Position numbers and translations under genes: made by a program | Part shown: positions 23,701-35,433 of the stretch, piece by piece | How positions within the stretch are numbered: position 1 is the first letter of the stretch | How the letters are laid out: each line of letters begins with the position of its first letter | Assembly (NCBI GenBank): GCA_022495005.1 | Contig: JAGYXB010001758.1 | Span: 186,001-250,000, forward strand | Source: Rhyacophila brunnea | Taxonomy: Eukaryota > Arthropoda > Insecta > Trichoptera > Rhyacophilidae | DNA length: 64,000 nt | Reading direction: 5' to 3' | The notes under the pieces: generated by a model | The model's input: the letters and a program-made list of their open reading frames with translations, nothing else | What the model was told of the DNA's origin: nothing | Database searches by the model: none

Positions 23701-23858
23701 ACCATAAAATAATTACAAGATAAAAAGAACTTTTTATATACAACGTTTTTAAATTTTCTGTTGAATCATATAAACTTGACTTGGCTAGCTTAAACGATCA
23801 AAAAACATTGTATTTGATAGAAATAATACTGAAATGTCATTTTGACTCATATTATGAT
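23700..23858 (+). repeat. Partial copy of the 46-47.7 kb inverted-repeat arm
   Basis: AATTACAAGATAAAAAGAAC, TTTTTAAATTTTCTGTTGAA and ACTGAAATGTCATTTTGAC match both arms of the large inverted repeat at 46.34-47.73 kb. Similarity stops abruptly after 23855. Confidence 0.75.
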
Positions 23859-25267
23859 CCCCTTATAACCGAACACGGTGATGTATTTTTTTTCATTATC
23901 TTTCATAATATTATAATAATACTGTTATAATATATTGCTATGATAAATAATATATCTTCAACTCGAAAGAAAACGTAGCAGGTGGCAATTCTTAATAGAC
24001 GTGGGAATTCTTTTTAAAAACAATTTTAAGTGGTAAAAAATAAAATGAAACGTACATTTTTTGTTATGTTTTATTCACAAATTGTGTAGTTCTTCAAACT
24101 CAATACGCACGATAATTTATCGCTTCTATTTCGCACAATTTTGATAATGTGTACAAAAAACTATAAAGCGGTATAGGTTTTTTGTTAAGTATAACTCTCC
24201 AAGTGTTTTATGCTATCTTTTTTTGACCGAGGCCTGCGTACAATAAATCAAAGTCTTACAATAATTATTTTCACAGCCTCACCATTTCCAGGGCCTACTT
24301 GTAATAATATATTATAAACAAAGCTCGGGCCAGAAGGGTAATGGTTCACATATACAAGGGTTGAAGATTGTTCGAAAGGACTGCTAAACAAGTCCCTCTT
24401 TATTTATTATTTAAATCGCAGCTCTTTATTTATATTCTATATAATTAAATCAACCTATATTTAGTATGACTAAATTATATCTTCTTTTTTTAATTGCTAT
24501 ATCATCATTCAAAGTATCAGTTGAACAAAATATGTACTTAACTACCTCATCTATATACAAAAATGCTTTAATTAAAATTCTTTTAATATAAAATACATTT
24601 AAACAGAAAAAAACTTGCGTTAGAGAAATTTATTTATTTTCTACTAATAAACGTTTAATAAATAAAAAATATAAACGTTTAAAAAATATGAAAAAAACTG
24701 CCAGTAAAATGTAAAAACATCACACAGTTTGCTGATATTTTTTCACATATTATAAAATATCTACTTAATGAATAAAATAAAATGTGAATCTTTTGAAAAA
24801 TAAAAAATATAACTGTTAATGGATGCTGAATATTCCTAAAATTTTTAGTTATTAATCAAATGTTGAAAGATTTTTAAGAATTTTAAAATTAACACCAAAA
24901 ATTGCTTATCTGGATATATATCGAAGGTGTTTTCAAATTATGTACATTCAATATAAAGAATTTTACATTCTCAAATCTTATGAATAATTATTTGTTAAAT
25001 AAAAAAAATAGTTTATTAAATCATTAGCAAGTATTTTTTTTAATAAAACTGGTGGTTTAATAATTATATGACTAGTAATATATATATTATGACTAGTGTG
25101 TACCGTTTCGAGATTATTTTTTAAATCTTTGGCGAATCGATTTCGTCATCTGCGTCAATAAAAATCCGGGGCTATTAGTATGCCAATGACAAAACACCAT
25201 CAATATAATATATTATGCTAATCTTTTAATATTACCTAATTAATTTATATTGTTTCTTTATTTACAG
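23859..25267. other. Upstream flank of the Dpr-like exon
   Basis: Very AT-rich. It contains an arm fragment at about 24915-25015 (TTTTCAAATTATGTACATTC, TCTCAAATCTTATGAATAAT) of the foldback family. No further exon was detected before the acceptor at 25267. Confidence 0.5.
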
Positions 25268-25404
25268 CGTGAAAACCGAAACAGTTGAAGGTGGAGCCGA
25301 CAGTACGCTTCTGGTAGCTCGATTAAATGCGAGTGACAGTGGGAGGTACACATGCTCCGTGGGCCAGGATCTTCAGGCAGTAGTCAACGTCCATGTACTA
25401 AATG
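25268..25404 (+). CDS. Dpr-like Ig-superfamily protein, internal exon (second half of an Ig domain)
   Basis: An internal exon of 137 nt, bounded by a TTTACAG acceptor and an AATG|GTAAGT donor. It opens with the third base of a split codon and closes with the first base of the next, leaving 45 complete codons with no stop. The translation holds the Ig signature SDSGRYTCS (residues 22-30, conserved Cys at 29), an N-A-S glycosylation sequon at 20-22, and ends in NVHVLN, the end of the second Ig domain in the insect Dpr (defective proboscis extension response) family. Known role of the family: neuronal cell-surface proteins that bind DIP receptors in synaptic partner matching. GC content is well above the flanking DNA. 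The preceding exon, which should carry the first Cys and Trp of this domain, was not found between 1 and 25267 and is probably upstream. Another two-Ig protein (lachesin or zig-8 type) is possible, but the VHVLNGE junction favours Dpr. Which dpr paralogue it is cannot be told. Confidence 0.88.
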
Positions 25405-25829
25405 GTAAGTTGTTGAAATTATACACAATTTCAACCTCATAATCACCATGATTACTGAAATTACTGTCACACCAGAATATGCTGTGGGATATCCACTAAA
25501 ACCCTTCACCTGGCTTCTCCACCTCATCGTTTAGCCTAGCCAGCCCCTTGTCTCTTCTACCCGATACAATTTTTTTACGAGGAACATGTGTACAAATTAT
25601 AATAATATTAGTAATTGTATTAATACTGCCATGCTAAATAAACTACAGTGTTTTTTTATTTTAGTGAAAAAGAACTCAAGATTTAAACTACTACCACTTT
25701 TCTTAAAATGTGTAAAATTATTGAACTGTTTTGTAATAATCTATAAATAGACAGTTTATATATACAATAAATAAAAAAAACAGTATTGTACTCAGCAGGG
25801 CAGTATATTATATTACTACAACCACTACT

Positions 25830-25968
25830 TCACCATCCTCGATCTTGATAGGATCAATGGGTCTCCACAGAGTGAAGGTTTGTATTAAATTTTGTATAAA
25901 ATCGGGAAATGGATGTTGGCCACTTGCTCAACCTGTTATGTCCTTAAGCCGCTCGGTCATCTTGGGGT
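25830..25968 (-). repeat. SINE1 copy with internal deletion, minus strand
   Basis: The reverse complement has the head GATGACCGAGCGGCTTAAGG joined directly to the body (ACATAACAGGTTGAGCAAGT .. CATCCATTTCCCGATTTTAT) and the 3' end GATCCTATCAAGATCG. The B box and central part are missing. Confidence 0.7.
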
Positions 25969-26197
25969 AACTAGTATATAAGCTTCTGAAAATGTTCTAA
26001 ACTGAGAAAGAGTCTATGTTTAGTACCCTACACATATTTGATTGTACACTAGTTTAATATTTTGCATTTTAGACGCAATATTCTATTAACAGAACTGAGA
26101 AGAGTGGAATTATTTTAAAGAAGCTTTCATCTAGCAGTTGAATTATTAGTATATAGTATCATCGGTTGTTAAGGGCGATGCTTATACCAGCAGAATA

Positions 26198-26679
26198 CCA
26201 GCAGAGGCACCTAGAGGAAAAATACGAAGTTTGCAATTTGTGACATTTTTATATTTATATATAATATCCATATTTATATCAAATTTTATTTTAGGTATGG
26301 TTTCAATATTGAAGCTTGATTTGATATAAATAAAAAGGATTTCAAGTTATACACAGTTATATTTTTATAAAAATTGATGATTTTTAAAATGAATATAAAA
26401 AAAATATTAAAACGATGAATTAGTTAAAAATCTAAACGTTAAAAAATTGAAAACTTAATAAACTAAATTTTAATAATAAAAATGACCATAAAATATAATG
26501 TAGTAATAAGATGGGACCATGCAATAAATTCACATTTTAATACATTTTTTACAATAAATTGTAAGTTTATCTTTGACTTAAAAAAAAGTCGAAACAGTTG
26601 TACAGTTTAAATTGTAAATTATCAAAAAAAATGTCTCAAATTGCAAGTTTCGTATTTTTCCGCTAGGTGCCTCTGCTGG
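26198..26679. mobile_element. 482-bp MITE with ~53-bp TIRs
   Basis: The left end CCAGCAGAGGCACCTAGAGG continues through AAAAATACGAAGTTTGCAAT. The right end is its reverse complement with about four mismatches (AAATTGCAAGTTTCGTATTT .. CTAGGTGCCTCTGCTGG). The interior is very AT-rich with no ORF. A clean target-site duplication was not found. Left of the end, CCAGCAGAATA partly repeats the terminus. Confidence 0.8.
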
Positions 26680-26754
26680 CATGCCTCTCCTCCTTAAATC
26701 ACGTTCTTTTCAACGTGAGAAATTAATAATTTCGGTAGATTATTCTATGTTAAA

Positions 26755-26935
26755 CCAATAATCGCACATAATATGATCGGGCTTGAATCCAGGGTCAGGA
26801 AAAAATTTAATGTTGATTTTCAATGTGAGTTTAAACCCAAAACACGGAGCTATTGGGTAGAGCGAGGAACTATCATTCATTTTTTGTAAAATAAATCTGT
26901 TCTTGAAGCTACTAAGGTCCAATCGGATTGTAGAG
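26755..26935 (+). repeat. SINE1 copy (diverged)
   Basis: GGGCTTGAATCCAGGGTCAG (B-box region), GATTTTCAATGTGAGTTTAA and AATAAATCTGTTCTTGAAGC follow SINE1 order with many substitutions. Confidence 0.55.
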
Positions 26936-26939
26936 CCAA

Positions 26940-27060
26940 TGATGGTAATATCATAATCACCAATAGACGGGGTCGATCCACTACCTGATTAAAGCCTCCT
27001 ATAGCTGGTTTCACCCTTCTGGGTTCCAATTTCTTCTCTGCCTCGCTTCATATTAATTTT
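26940..27060 (-). mobile_element. Decayed RTE-like 3' end, minus strand
   Basis: On the minus strand, GTAGTGGATCGACCCCGTCT corresponds to the RTE terminal phrase CAGTGGATTGACCCCGGC, with a decayed region upstream. A similar but weaker match lies at 25440-25550. Confidence 0.45.
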
Positions 27061-29684
27061 ATATATGTTTTTAAACTGTCAAAGGCTTCCGAATAGCACC
27101 GATATACACCGATACTAGTGCTATCACAGTATGATTTTATTGATATGAATTGGCAGATTTTGTGCATATTATACCAGTGTTGACTTAAAACAATAATAAT
27201 ACAAGTTCGATATTTTTATATATTTATAATTGAATAAAAAATACATTCCATAAGCACATATTATAATTGTATTGTAAATATTGTAATACACAATTCACGA
27301 CAATGCTGCATATACGATGAGTTAAAATTTAAAATGTAACTTATTTTTATACAACATATTTTATTCTCATACAAATTATTTATTAAATGAATAATGGATG
27401 CATGTATATCTTCTAATTTTCTTACGTTTTGTTCCCTTTGTATTTTAAGTGTTTTTCAAACTTGTTTTATTATTTATTATTTTCTTTTATATTATGTAAC
27501 TTGATAACGCAAACTGCTTTCTGATTATGAAAGCTTATCAGATATAAAAAAAACAATCTTTAAACATATTATATCAGTGTATACGATCCACTACTGTTTT
27601 CTATATCAAAAATGTGTAGATTATATCATCGTTAGTAAGTACTTACTAAGTTTGCGATGATTGACAAGAGTGCAAACTGCCAAAATACTCCTCCCGAGGG
27701 ATGGAATAGGGTTATAAGCGCCTTCTGATAAATTCAAACAACCGTACGATAGAATATAGTACTTATCGGTACCGAAAAAGTTTTCCCCAGAGCTTACGGT
27801 CATAATCTGGAATAAAAATCGCTGCGCCAAACTGAAAACTCTCTTGGTTCAAAAATATTACCTCATATGCAGAAAATTTGAACACATATTTCACAGACGA
27901 AAAGTCAGGGTGAACATTTCGGTACAGACACTTTTCACTGAGTGGTCTTATACATATGGAAAATAAGTCGTCGATTTTTTTGTTAAATATTTTACGATTG
28001 ATTTTATAAGAATATAATTATGTAATGCTTTCTAATATTACTATAGGTAGAGTACCTATACGTTTTATAACTTTCTTTTTACTTTTTACTACACTGATAC
28101 GCCTCTTTGCCTGATTACCCTGCATAAAATTAGATCAAATTAATAGTATTCACTTTTAAATAAATAGATAAGTATTTTTAGAATATATTACATAATTTTC
28201 ATCCTAGAGCCGGAGTGCAAAGTTATGAAGCATATACTCCAACACACAATTAATATAAACTGGTTTACCCTTCTGAGTGTAGAAGTAAGGTTTACTTTGT
28301 TTTTTATTAAGCCATTAAACCAAGGAACTCTTAGTGTGCTAATTTCTCTCAACTTTACTATGAGACAAGTAATTATTGAAAAAGACATTTATTATTTAAT
28401 ACGACATGTATAAGTTTATCTCATATTTTTTCTTACTCGGGATAGATATGCTGTTATTATACCACACCCAGTATGGCAAGCCAGTTCTTATTCATTTTAT
28501 GTTCCCTGTATTATTATTTACACCCCAGTCAAAGCATGTGGTCTCTGCAGTGTAGATATACCTATATTTTTTATAGTTATCGTGAATGCATATTATAATC
28601 TGTCTTATAATATCGTCACACTTGTTCTAACTAAACATAATTTGTAATCCATTGAGTCAATCGATATTTAAGATACATTGTAATTATATGCAAATATGGG
28701 ATAATATATGGTAGAGTCAAATTAAAGACTTAGAGCGGAATGCAGAAACATTTGTCATAACCAAAATTTCCTTAGCAGAAAACACTATGCAGAAACATTG
28801 TCCTTAGTTAAGATCATTTCTATTGAAAATAATACCATTTTATTAAATTCTCTTTCCTATAGTTTAGGTAAATTATTTTATAATTGTTAAGCGATGACAA
28901 AAATATGACAACTGCATTTTATAAATGCAATAACTATAAATACATATTAATATTTAATTATAATACTCTTATGTTTCCGTTATAAGTCATTATACGTGAT
29001 TCGACAGGCGCCGCAAGAAATTTTTTTAACATGGTAACACTAGCGTCAAGTGTCATTCTTCACCTGGCATTTTGTATTTCTGCGGGCTGGCGTATAAAAG
29101 TAAAATAATATTCTGCAAGTACATGCCAAACGAATTATCACTATAAATATTGAGATACATTGTTAAATGAATTTGAGTGTATGGACTGTTATATAGACAT
29201 GCGAATTTATTTTGACAGCAGCTGTCAGTGATAAATGGTAATACAGGAGGGGGCGTGTTCATAACAAAAGTAGTCTATGGTTAAGGATTCCTTAACTCTA
29301 TACTCAGGATTGTCTATAGTTAAGTCATGCTTTTCGGCGACTTATCCTTAGGATCGAAATCTTAAATTGTGCATTCCGCTTTTAAATAATAATATGATTG
29401 TTAAAAATATTATGGTGTTGTAGGTCATTTATTTTTATTTTACGCAATACAAATTGGAAACGAGGTGTTATTACATACTTAAATCAAATATTGAATTCAG
29501 AAACATACCCAATGCCCTATATTAATTTAGTCACTTGGGCGATATCTACTTATGATGAAATTAACAATGATAATAATTATTATCACATGTCACATGTATA
29601 AAGATTTTTCGTTGATATCGGCGACTATTTTTAATTATTTTGAATCAAATTATTGATGTAAGTTTCTAAATAGTGCCACGATCT
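27061..29684. other. Intronic stretch, nothing firmly recognised
   Basis: AT-rich. Possible weak terminal repeats GAGCGGAATGCA (28733) and the complement TGCATTCCGCT (29370) are too short to support an element. Fragment 29685-29770 (TATATATGTTCGATAAAGAA) resembles the foldback arm. Confidence 0.45.
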
Positions 29685-30094
29685 CTTTAAATGTTTTCGA
29701 ATTATATATGTTCGATAAAGAATGTAACATTATTGAATCTTGTAAATTATTCACTACATTAAAAAAATAATTAGAAATATATTTATTACTTGGCAATATG
29801 TAAATTTTAAACAGACAGCGAAAATAACAATTAATATGGAAGCATTAGGGAAAGTATTTTTACAAGTTAGAAACAGAAATGTTTATGGATTTAAATAACG
29901 ACTTCGTGTGAATTTTAGTGTGTGTTGGATTTGAAACTTAACTTTCCGGTACCTATCTAACGAAATACATGTATACTTCTGTACGTAAGAGGGCGGCTTA
30001 CATATATTGTTATATGTATTTTGTATTTAATGAGTAGGTACATAGTAAATATAAGCAAATAACACCGCATTAGGAATTTTAAAATCCTAAAGAC

Positions 30095-30455
30095 TTTATT
30101 ATTAACTATTTCTTTTATTCAACGAATAATTCACAAGATTTAAGAATGTACCATTCTGATTATTGAACATACATAATTTTGAAAAACACTTTCTGAGAAA
30201 ATATATTATAACCAATAGAAAAAATCTTTTTGAAAAAAGTAAGCCACCCCGGCAGGGAATCGAATCCTGCATCTCCTGGGTTAACGCCCCGTCCGTTGCA
30301 TTTACCTCTATGCTATAAGGCGACGTACTAATTGCGACAAATTTAAACAATTGGCCTTTTTAATACCTACTCATCGGTGGCTTAATTTTTTCAAAAGGAT
30401 TTTTTCTATTGGTTATAATATATTTTCTCAGAAAGTGTTTTTCAAAACTAAACAC
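30095..30455. mobile_element. Foldback element carrying a tRNA-like module (SINE2 on minus strand)
   Basis: The left arm (30178-30235, GAAAAACACTTTCTGAGAAA) and the right arm (30390-30445, TTTTCTCAGAAAGTGTTTTTC) are inverted copies. Between them, on the minus strand, is a tRNA-like module with A box TAGCATAGAGG-like (..TATAGCATAGAGGTAAATGC) and B box GATTCGATTCC (minus of GGAATCGAATC). The outer left part (TTTATTCAACGAATAATTCA) matches the element at 16.56 kb. Confidence 0.75.
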
Positions 30456-31853
30456 TTTATTTTTTCTTCTCCAGCATTAAACAACCGCTTAAACCACTAT
30501 AAATTGATTTTAAAAGACCAATCAAAATTTACAGTATGATAATTTAGTTTAGATAAGTTAGGGAAAATATATTAATATAATTTTAAGGGTAAAGTTGTAG
30601 ACTGTAGACATGGTCGCTCCGATGAATGGAGGGGTGAGTTTTTATTGCAGCGTAAACAGTTGGTACAAGAGTTATGATACCGTTTCGAGGTCCGGTGGAA
30701 AAGATGCTGTGCGGAGTGATACAGAGACTGAGATATGACAGACATGGAGATTACTGATCGGACTAAGATTAAGATTGATACTAAGACTAACTCATCAACT
30801 ATGACTCGCTATTTATATACATGAATATTCATCGAATAAATTTCGAGAGTCATTGTTGATATAGTTTGCAATTAGGAAACCTGTTGCCTTCTGCATTATT
30901 GCAACTTTAAGCGTTTCGATGACCAAGCTAGAGGCAATTGAACTCCATCGAATAGTTTCACGTATATAATATACAATGCAGACTGTAGATTCGCTGATTG
31001 TATGATAGTTTAAATGGCTTGCTAAATGTCTTACATTGTCGAACGCTAACAAAGCCCGAGGCCGTAGACCGCTACAAATATTGTAAATATTAAATTAACT
31101 GAATAACGTATTTATTAATATACTACAAAATTACTTATAAGATAATATGTATATATATATTACCTATATAAAATGTAGTAAGTAAACTTTATTCGAAGTT
31201 ACATTCACGCGAGGGAAATATATGAATATTGCTGTCGATGTTATTTTTTAATTATTATTTATTACTTACGTACAGCAAAGCCTTCGCTGAAAAGTCTGAA
31301 AACTTTTCGCCTTCATATTAATCGTCGGGATTGATTGAAAAGCTCATATTTTACATTAATTTGCATCTAAATGGCTGAACCGAGTTTGAGGCTGCGAGCT
31401 TAATTCAAATGCAGAATGCTTTTGATGGGAACTTTGAGCTTTGGCTGAAAGCTCCGGTGATTTTTTAGAGCGGGTTGTCGTATGGTATTACGAACTCAAT
31501 TATACCATCTTGAGCGCTGAAGTGTAATTTAATTAAAACTGATGGATTATTAATTAATATTTTACGATCCCATTAAATGAGGAAGGTTTAGTCGACATAC
31601 GATTTGTATTAATTTCTACTTAAACAGTACTTTATATTCAGTTGAGCCTATTTCTTACCATCTCAGTATTTAATTCAGTTGTGTTATTTAGATAAGTTTC
31701 TTCAGTTGACAAAAAATTATTTCTATAATTGAATTGATGATATATTTTCAAACCATAACTAGGTATACCTTGTCGCAGATATTAAATAAAAATAAACAAT
31801 AAATCGTAGAAACCTTTACTCAACATCAAACACGGTATGACAAAATCATATTA
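30456..31853. other. Intronic stretch, nothing recognised
   Basis: Includes a less AT-rich patch (31270-31480) with no open frame or shared repeat; function unknown. Confidence 0.45.
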
Positions 31854-32145
31854 TCTATATATATATAATAAAGTCGGGTTAGTTACACCATTTATAACTC
31901 AAGAACGGCAGGACCGATTTTTATGATCTTTGATTTGTTAGATTTGTCCGTCCCGAATAGCAGAATAACTATTAAAACATTAATATTAAAAATAAACTCA
32001 TTTTGATTTGAGTTTTGTACATTTATTGAACTTATTCATTTTGAGTATTCATTTTAACTTAATAAAAAACTGAATTTAATTCAGCTAATAAGTTAACGCA
32101 AGATTATTGATTCTGAAGCGGTACGAAGTTCGCCGGGTCAGCTAG
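31854..32145 (+). mobile_element. Non-autonomous Helitron (292 bp)
   Basis: Starts TCTATATATATATAATAAAG and ends in ..GGGTCAGCTAG, i.e. 5'-TC and 3'-CTAG, inserted between host A (31853) and T (32146). A short palindrome, CGAAGTTCG, lies about ten bases before the CTAG end. No terminal inverted repeats or target duplication are seen. The interior phrase TAACTCAAGAACGGCAGGAC and the terminus ACGAAGTTCGCCGGGTCAGC are familiar from arthropod Helitrons. It has no Rep/helicase, so it would depend on an autonomous element. Confidence 0.85.
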
Positions 32146-32792
32146 TAATATAATAAATATTTATAAAATAACATTTTAGAATTAAACCATCTGATTAAAT
32201 TCTACTCTGGAGATTCTTTCAACTTCAGCAAAATCACATAAAATGTTTTTCACTTCATACTTACAACGTAGATATATTTAATTAAAACTGTCTCTTGATT
32301 TTAACTGATATGAAATTATGATGGTAAATGCCCCAATTTGTAAGGAAATATCATATTATAGTTTTTTTTCTTTAAAGACTTTAAAATTGTCGAGATCGGA
32401 TTTTGCGTTTCTAATACTTATTTACCCCATTTCGACCTAACATGATATTGTGTAACCACCATAATTATTACCCGTATGAAAAAAATACATAAAATATAAA
32501 ACCAAACAAAATTCAACCAAAACTTAGTTTTCAGTTTGTAGTCGTCGAGAAAATTCGGCAAAGCAATGGATATGTAAATTAGATATCCATTTATAATACA
32601 ATATTTATTAAAAAATCCATTTATATGCCATTTCACATAAACAATAGAACTACGTAATTTAACGGAAACTTTATAAAATTGCGTAAAGAGACATGATGAT
32701 AATAATGGGGAAAGCTTAATCAAATAAAATTTATATTCAAATTCCATCAAACATCGTCAGTCGATAGTTTTAATTTTCTATATATAATATGT

Positions 32793-33030
32793 TGGCCGAG
32801 CGATAACGTGTCGAACTATAATGACGTGCGTTTGAATCTCGGATCTGGCAAAAAATTCACTTTTTTTAATGTGTATTTGGACCCAGTATAATAATATGGT
32901 CTTAATAAGTTGAGCAAGTGGCTTTTATTTCTCATAAAAACATTTATTTCTCATAAAAAATAATAATTTATTAATACAACCCCCACTATGTTCAGGCCCA
33001 TAATTTATGATCTTCTTAGGATCCAGCATT
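32793..33030 (+). repeat. SINE1 copy
   Basis: Head TTGGCCGAGCGATAACGTGT, B box GTTTGAATCTCGGATCTGGC, body TAAGTTGAGCAAGTGGC, and a duplicated TTTATTTCTCATAAAAA motif (32928-32960). The 3' end is GATCTTCTTAGGATCC. Confidence 0.8.
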
Positions 33031-33054
33031 TCAAACAAATCTAGTAAAATATTC

Positions 33055-33268
33055 GGTACTGTTCGGTTATCAGAAAAACAGCGGAAAACACATTTTGAAA
33101 ATACCCGATATACTGGATTATTTGTTAGTTTGGGTTAGTTTAGGTTAGGTTAGGTTGGGTTAAGTTAGGTTACGTTAGGATTGGTTAGGTTAATCTAAAA
33201 AATAATCCAGTTTATCGGCTATTTTCAAAATGTGTTTTCCGCTGTATTCCTGATAACCGAACAGTACC
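33055..33268. mobile_element. Palindromic GGTTAGGTT MITE, copy C, with 8-bp TSD
   Basis: Starts GGTACTGTTCGGTTATCAG and ends CTGATAACCGAACAGTACC, about 85-base inverted arms around a variable GGTTAGGTTAGG tract. AAATATTC flanks it exactly on both sides (33047-33054, 33269-33276). Confidence 0.92.
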
Positions 33269-33547
33269 AAATATTCTTTATATAGTTAACTCCTCGTTAA
33301 GGTACTTACCGGAAATATTTACTTGATAGAAAAGGAACACAAAAATGTTGAATACCTACTTCTATTAAGAAAGAGCCTAAATGTATGGAAAAAAGAATCA
33401 CTGATCCGCATATCATGAAATTAGCGACAAGTGACTTTGCACTGAGGGCTCATTTACAGTGAACTTTACACTACTGCTATGACATGTATTTGCCGATTTG
33501 TAGGGCGTATAAAAAGACAATCAGACGAGTAGATAGCAGCCAATAAC

Positions 33548-33765
33548 ATCATATGGCCCTCCACAGAATGGGGGTTTGCATTAATAGATTTTTTGAGAAA
33601 TGGATGTTAGCCACTTACTTGCTCAACGTATTAGGTCCATACTCTGACTCCAAACACAAATTGAAAAGCAATGTGCGTATTTTCCAGTCTAAGGATTTAT
33701 ACCTGAGACCTACAAAGTTATAGGCCAACGTGTAAGTCACTCGGTCATTGTGGGCGATATAATAT
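33548..33765 (-). repeat. SINE1 copy, minus strand
   Basis: Reverse complement reads GCCCACAATGACCGAGTGAC (head) through body TATGGACCTAATACGTTGAG and CATCCATTTCTCAAAAAATC to the 3' end. Confidence 0.75.
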
Positions 33766-33769
33766 AATA

Positions 33770-35060
33770 CTTCGGCATAATTGTTGGGTCACTACTGTTG
33801 GTGTCACCACTGTGGTGTTCGATGTGTGGGTATGGTGTTGAGGATGATGATGAAGAAGTCGAAGATGTATGCAAGAGCGAGTTTTATTTGCAGCGTAACG
33901 ATCGGTACAATAGTATAAATACAATGACAGTACATATTATGATCTACTGAGATAGTTACAAGCCAGGTACTTAGATTCGAGTGACATTTTGATAAATCAT
34001 TATATGTTATTTATACAGTCAAAAGTAATACATAAGCATTATATCCTCGTACATAATTATATTGAACGAGTCAGCGATTTACATACGAGTAGCCTGTGAA
34101 TTTTGTTTATTTTTACAGTCATAATATAATATGATACTATGGGAAAGGATTATTCGGTTAATTTTCAACTGCGTACCGTATTTCATATCGCCAATCAATC
34201 TGCTGATCCAGCTAAACAGTAAACTTGTTTACCGTTATATGAGTCGCTGAGAAATTATTATTGCGGTCGAATAATTTGATACATTAAAAAAATAGATATT
34301 TAACAGATACATAATTATTTAGTTGAAAAATCATTAAAAGTTTGTGTAAATCCGTTTATAACTGCACTCAAGAATGCAAGATTGTTAGATAATCGATCTT
34401 AACTTTTATGAAATTTACCAACTTAACCATACACACCTTTGCAAAATAATTAAAAATATCATAACAGTAATAACGTATAAAACTCTTTCTATTCCAAACT
34501 CTTAAATGGAAAATGTTATTTCCAATTTTATTAAACATTCAATCAACTTCTAAATAATTGTAAAATGCGACTCTGGTTTTGCTATTCAGAATGTTTAAGT
34601 ATTCTATACGATTTATATGTGTTCAAACTAACCATAAATCACAAACTATTATATCGTTTACTTCCAGACAAGTTGTATATGGATTTATATTCATAAGCCT
34701 TCAATCAACAACAACTACCAGCCAACGTTAATCGCATAACTTTCGCCCGGTACATTTAACTTTTCTTGTTCCACGTACGAGTACACCTACTAAGTTTTTA
34801 TTGTATTAAACTTGTGATATGATGATCGTGAATCATTAATTACTCGACAATAAACAGTAGGTATACCATTCCATTAGTTAGTTTATAACAAGTTAATTAC
34901 ATACCTATTATAAATGTTTAAGTAACTTTATGTTTATCGTATTTTAACCGTGTACAATCATACCATAATCAAAGCAAACTTTTTTGTTTATTCTTCAATA
35001 CCAATGATTCAATCTCTTTTTAATTATTCTTCTATTGACAATATTGACATATAAATATGA
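33770..35060. other. Intronic stretch, nothing recognised
   Basis: AT-rich, no shared repeat or coding signal noticed. Confidence 0.5.
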
Positions 35061-35061
35061 G

Positions 35062-35433
35062 GTTGCAATACCAAATGAATACCGGTATTTCCGTATATCC
35101 GGTATTACCGGTATTCGTAAAATAATTGGAAAAACAGATGTAGTTATCTCCCAATAAATATAATATAATATTTAAACATATCTTTAAAATATTAATTTAT
35201 TATAGCATTTGTCATTGTTAGTCACCAAGGATGATGAAAGGCCACGGAAGTAAACCACATATCGCGTAACCTGACAAAAGAATTACAGTCATGTAAGCCT
35301 TTTATGTTAATTAATACATTTTGTTTCCACTGTCAATACCGAATATATCGGTATTATCAGATTTTTTAAACCAATATGTTGGTATCGAAAAAGACTGGAA
35401 TACCGGTTTTGAAATATAGGTATTGCAATCATT
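35062..35433. mobile_element. TACCGGTATT-type MITE, copy 1
   Basis: The ends are inverted, GTTGCAATACC at the left and GGTATTGCAATC at the right, with several ACCGGTATT or CGGTATT motifs near both ends. A second copy begins at about 63690. The interior shares GTTAATTAATACATTTTGTT and the TTGTTAGTCACCAAGGATGA region with it. I could not read a target duplication. Such termini occur in insect hAT elements, but that is only suggestive. Confidence 0.65.

Noticed and set aside
28733..29385. 650-bp element with GAGCGGAATGCA inverted ends
   Set aside because: Only about 11 bases match at the ends, no TSD and no second copy; could be chance.
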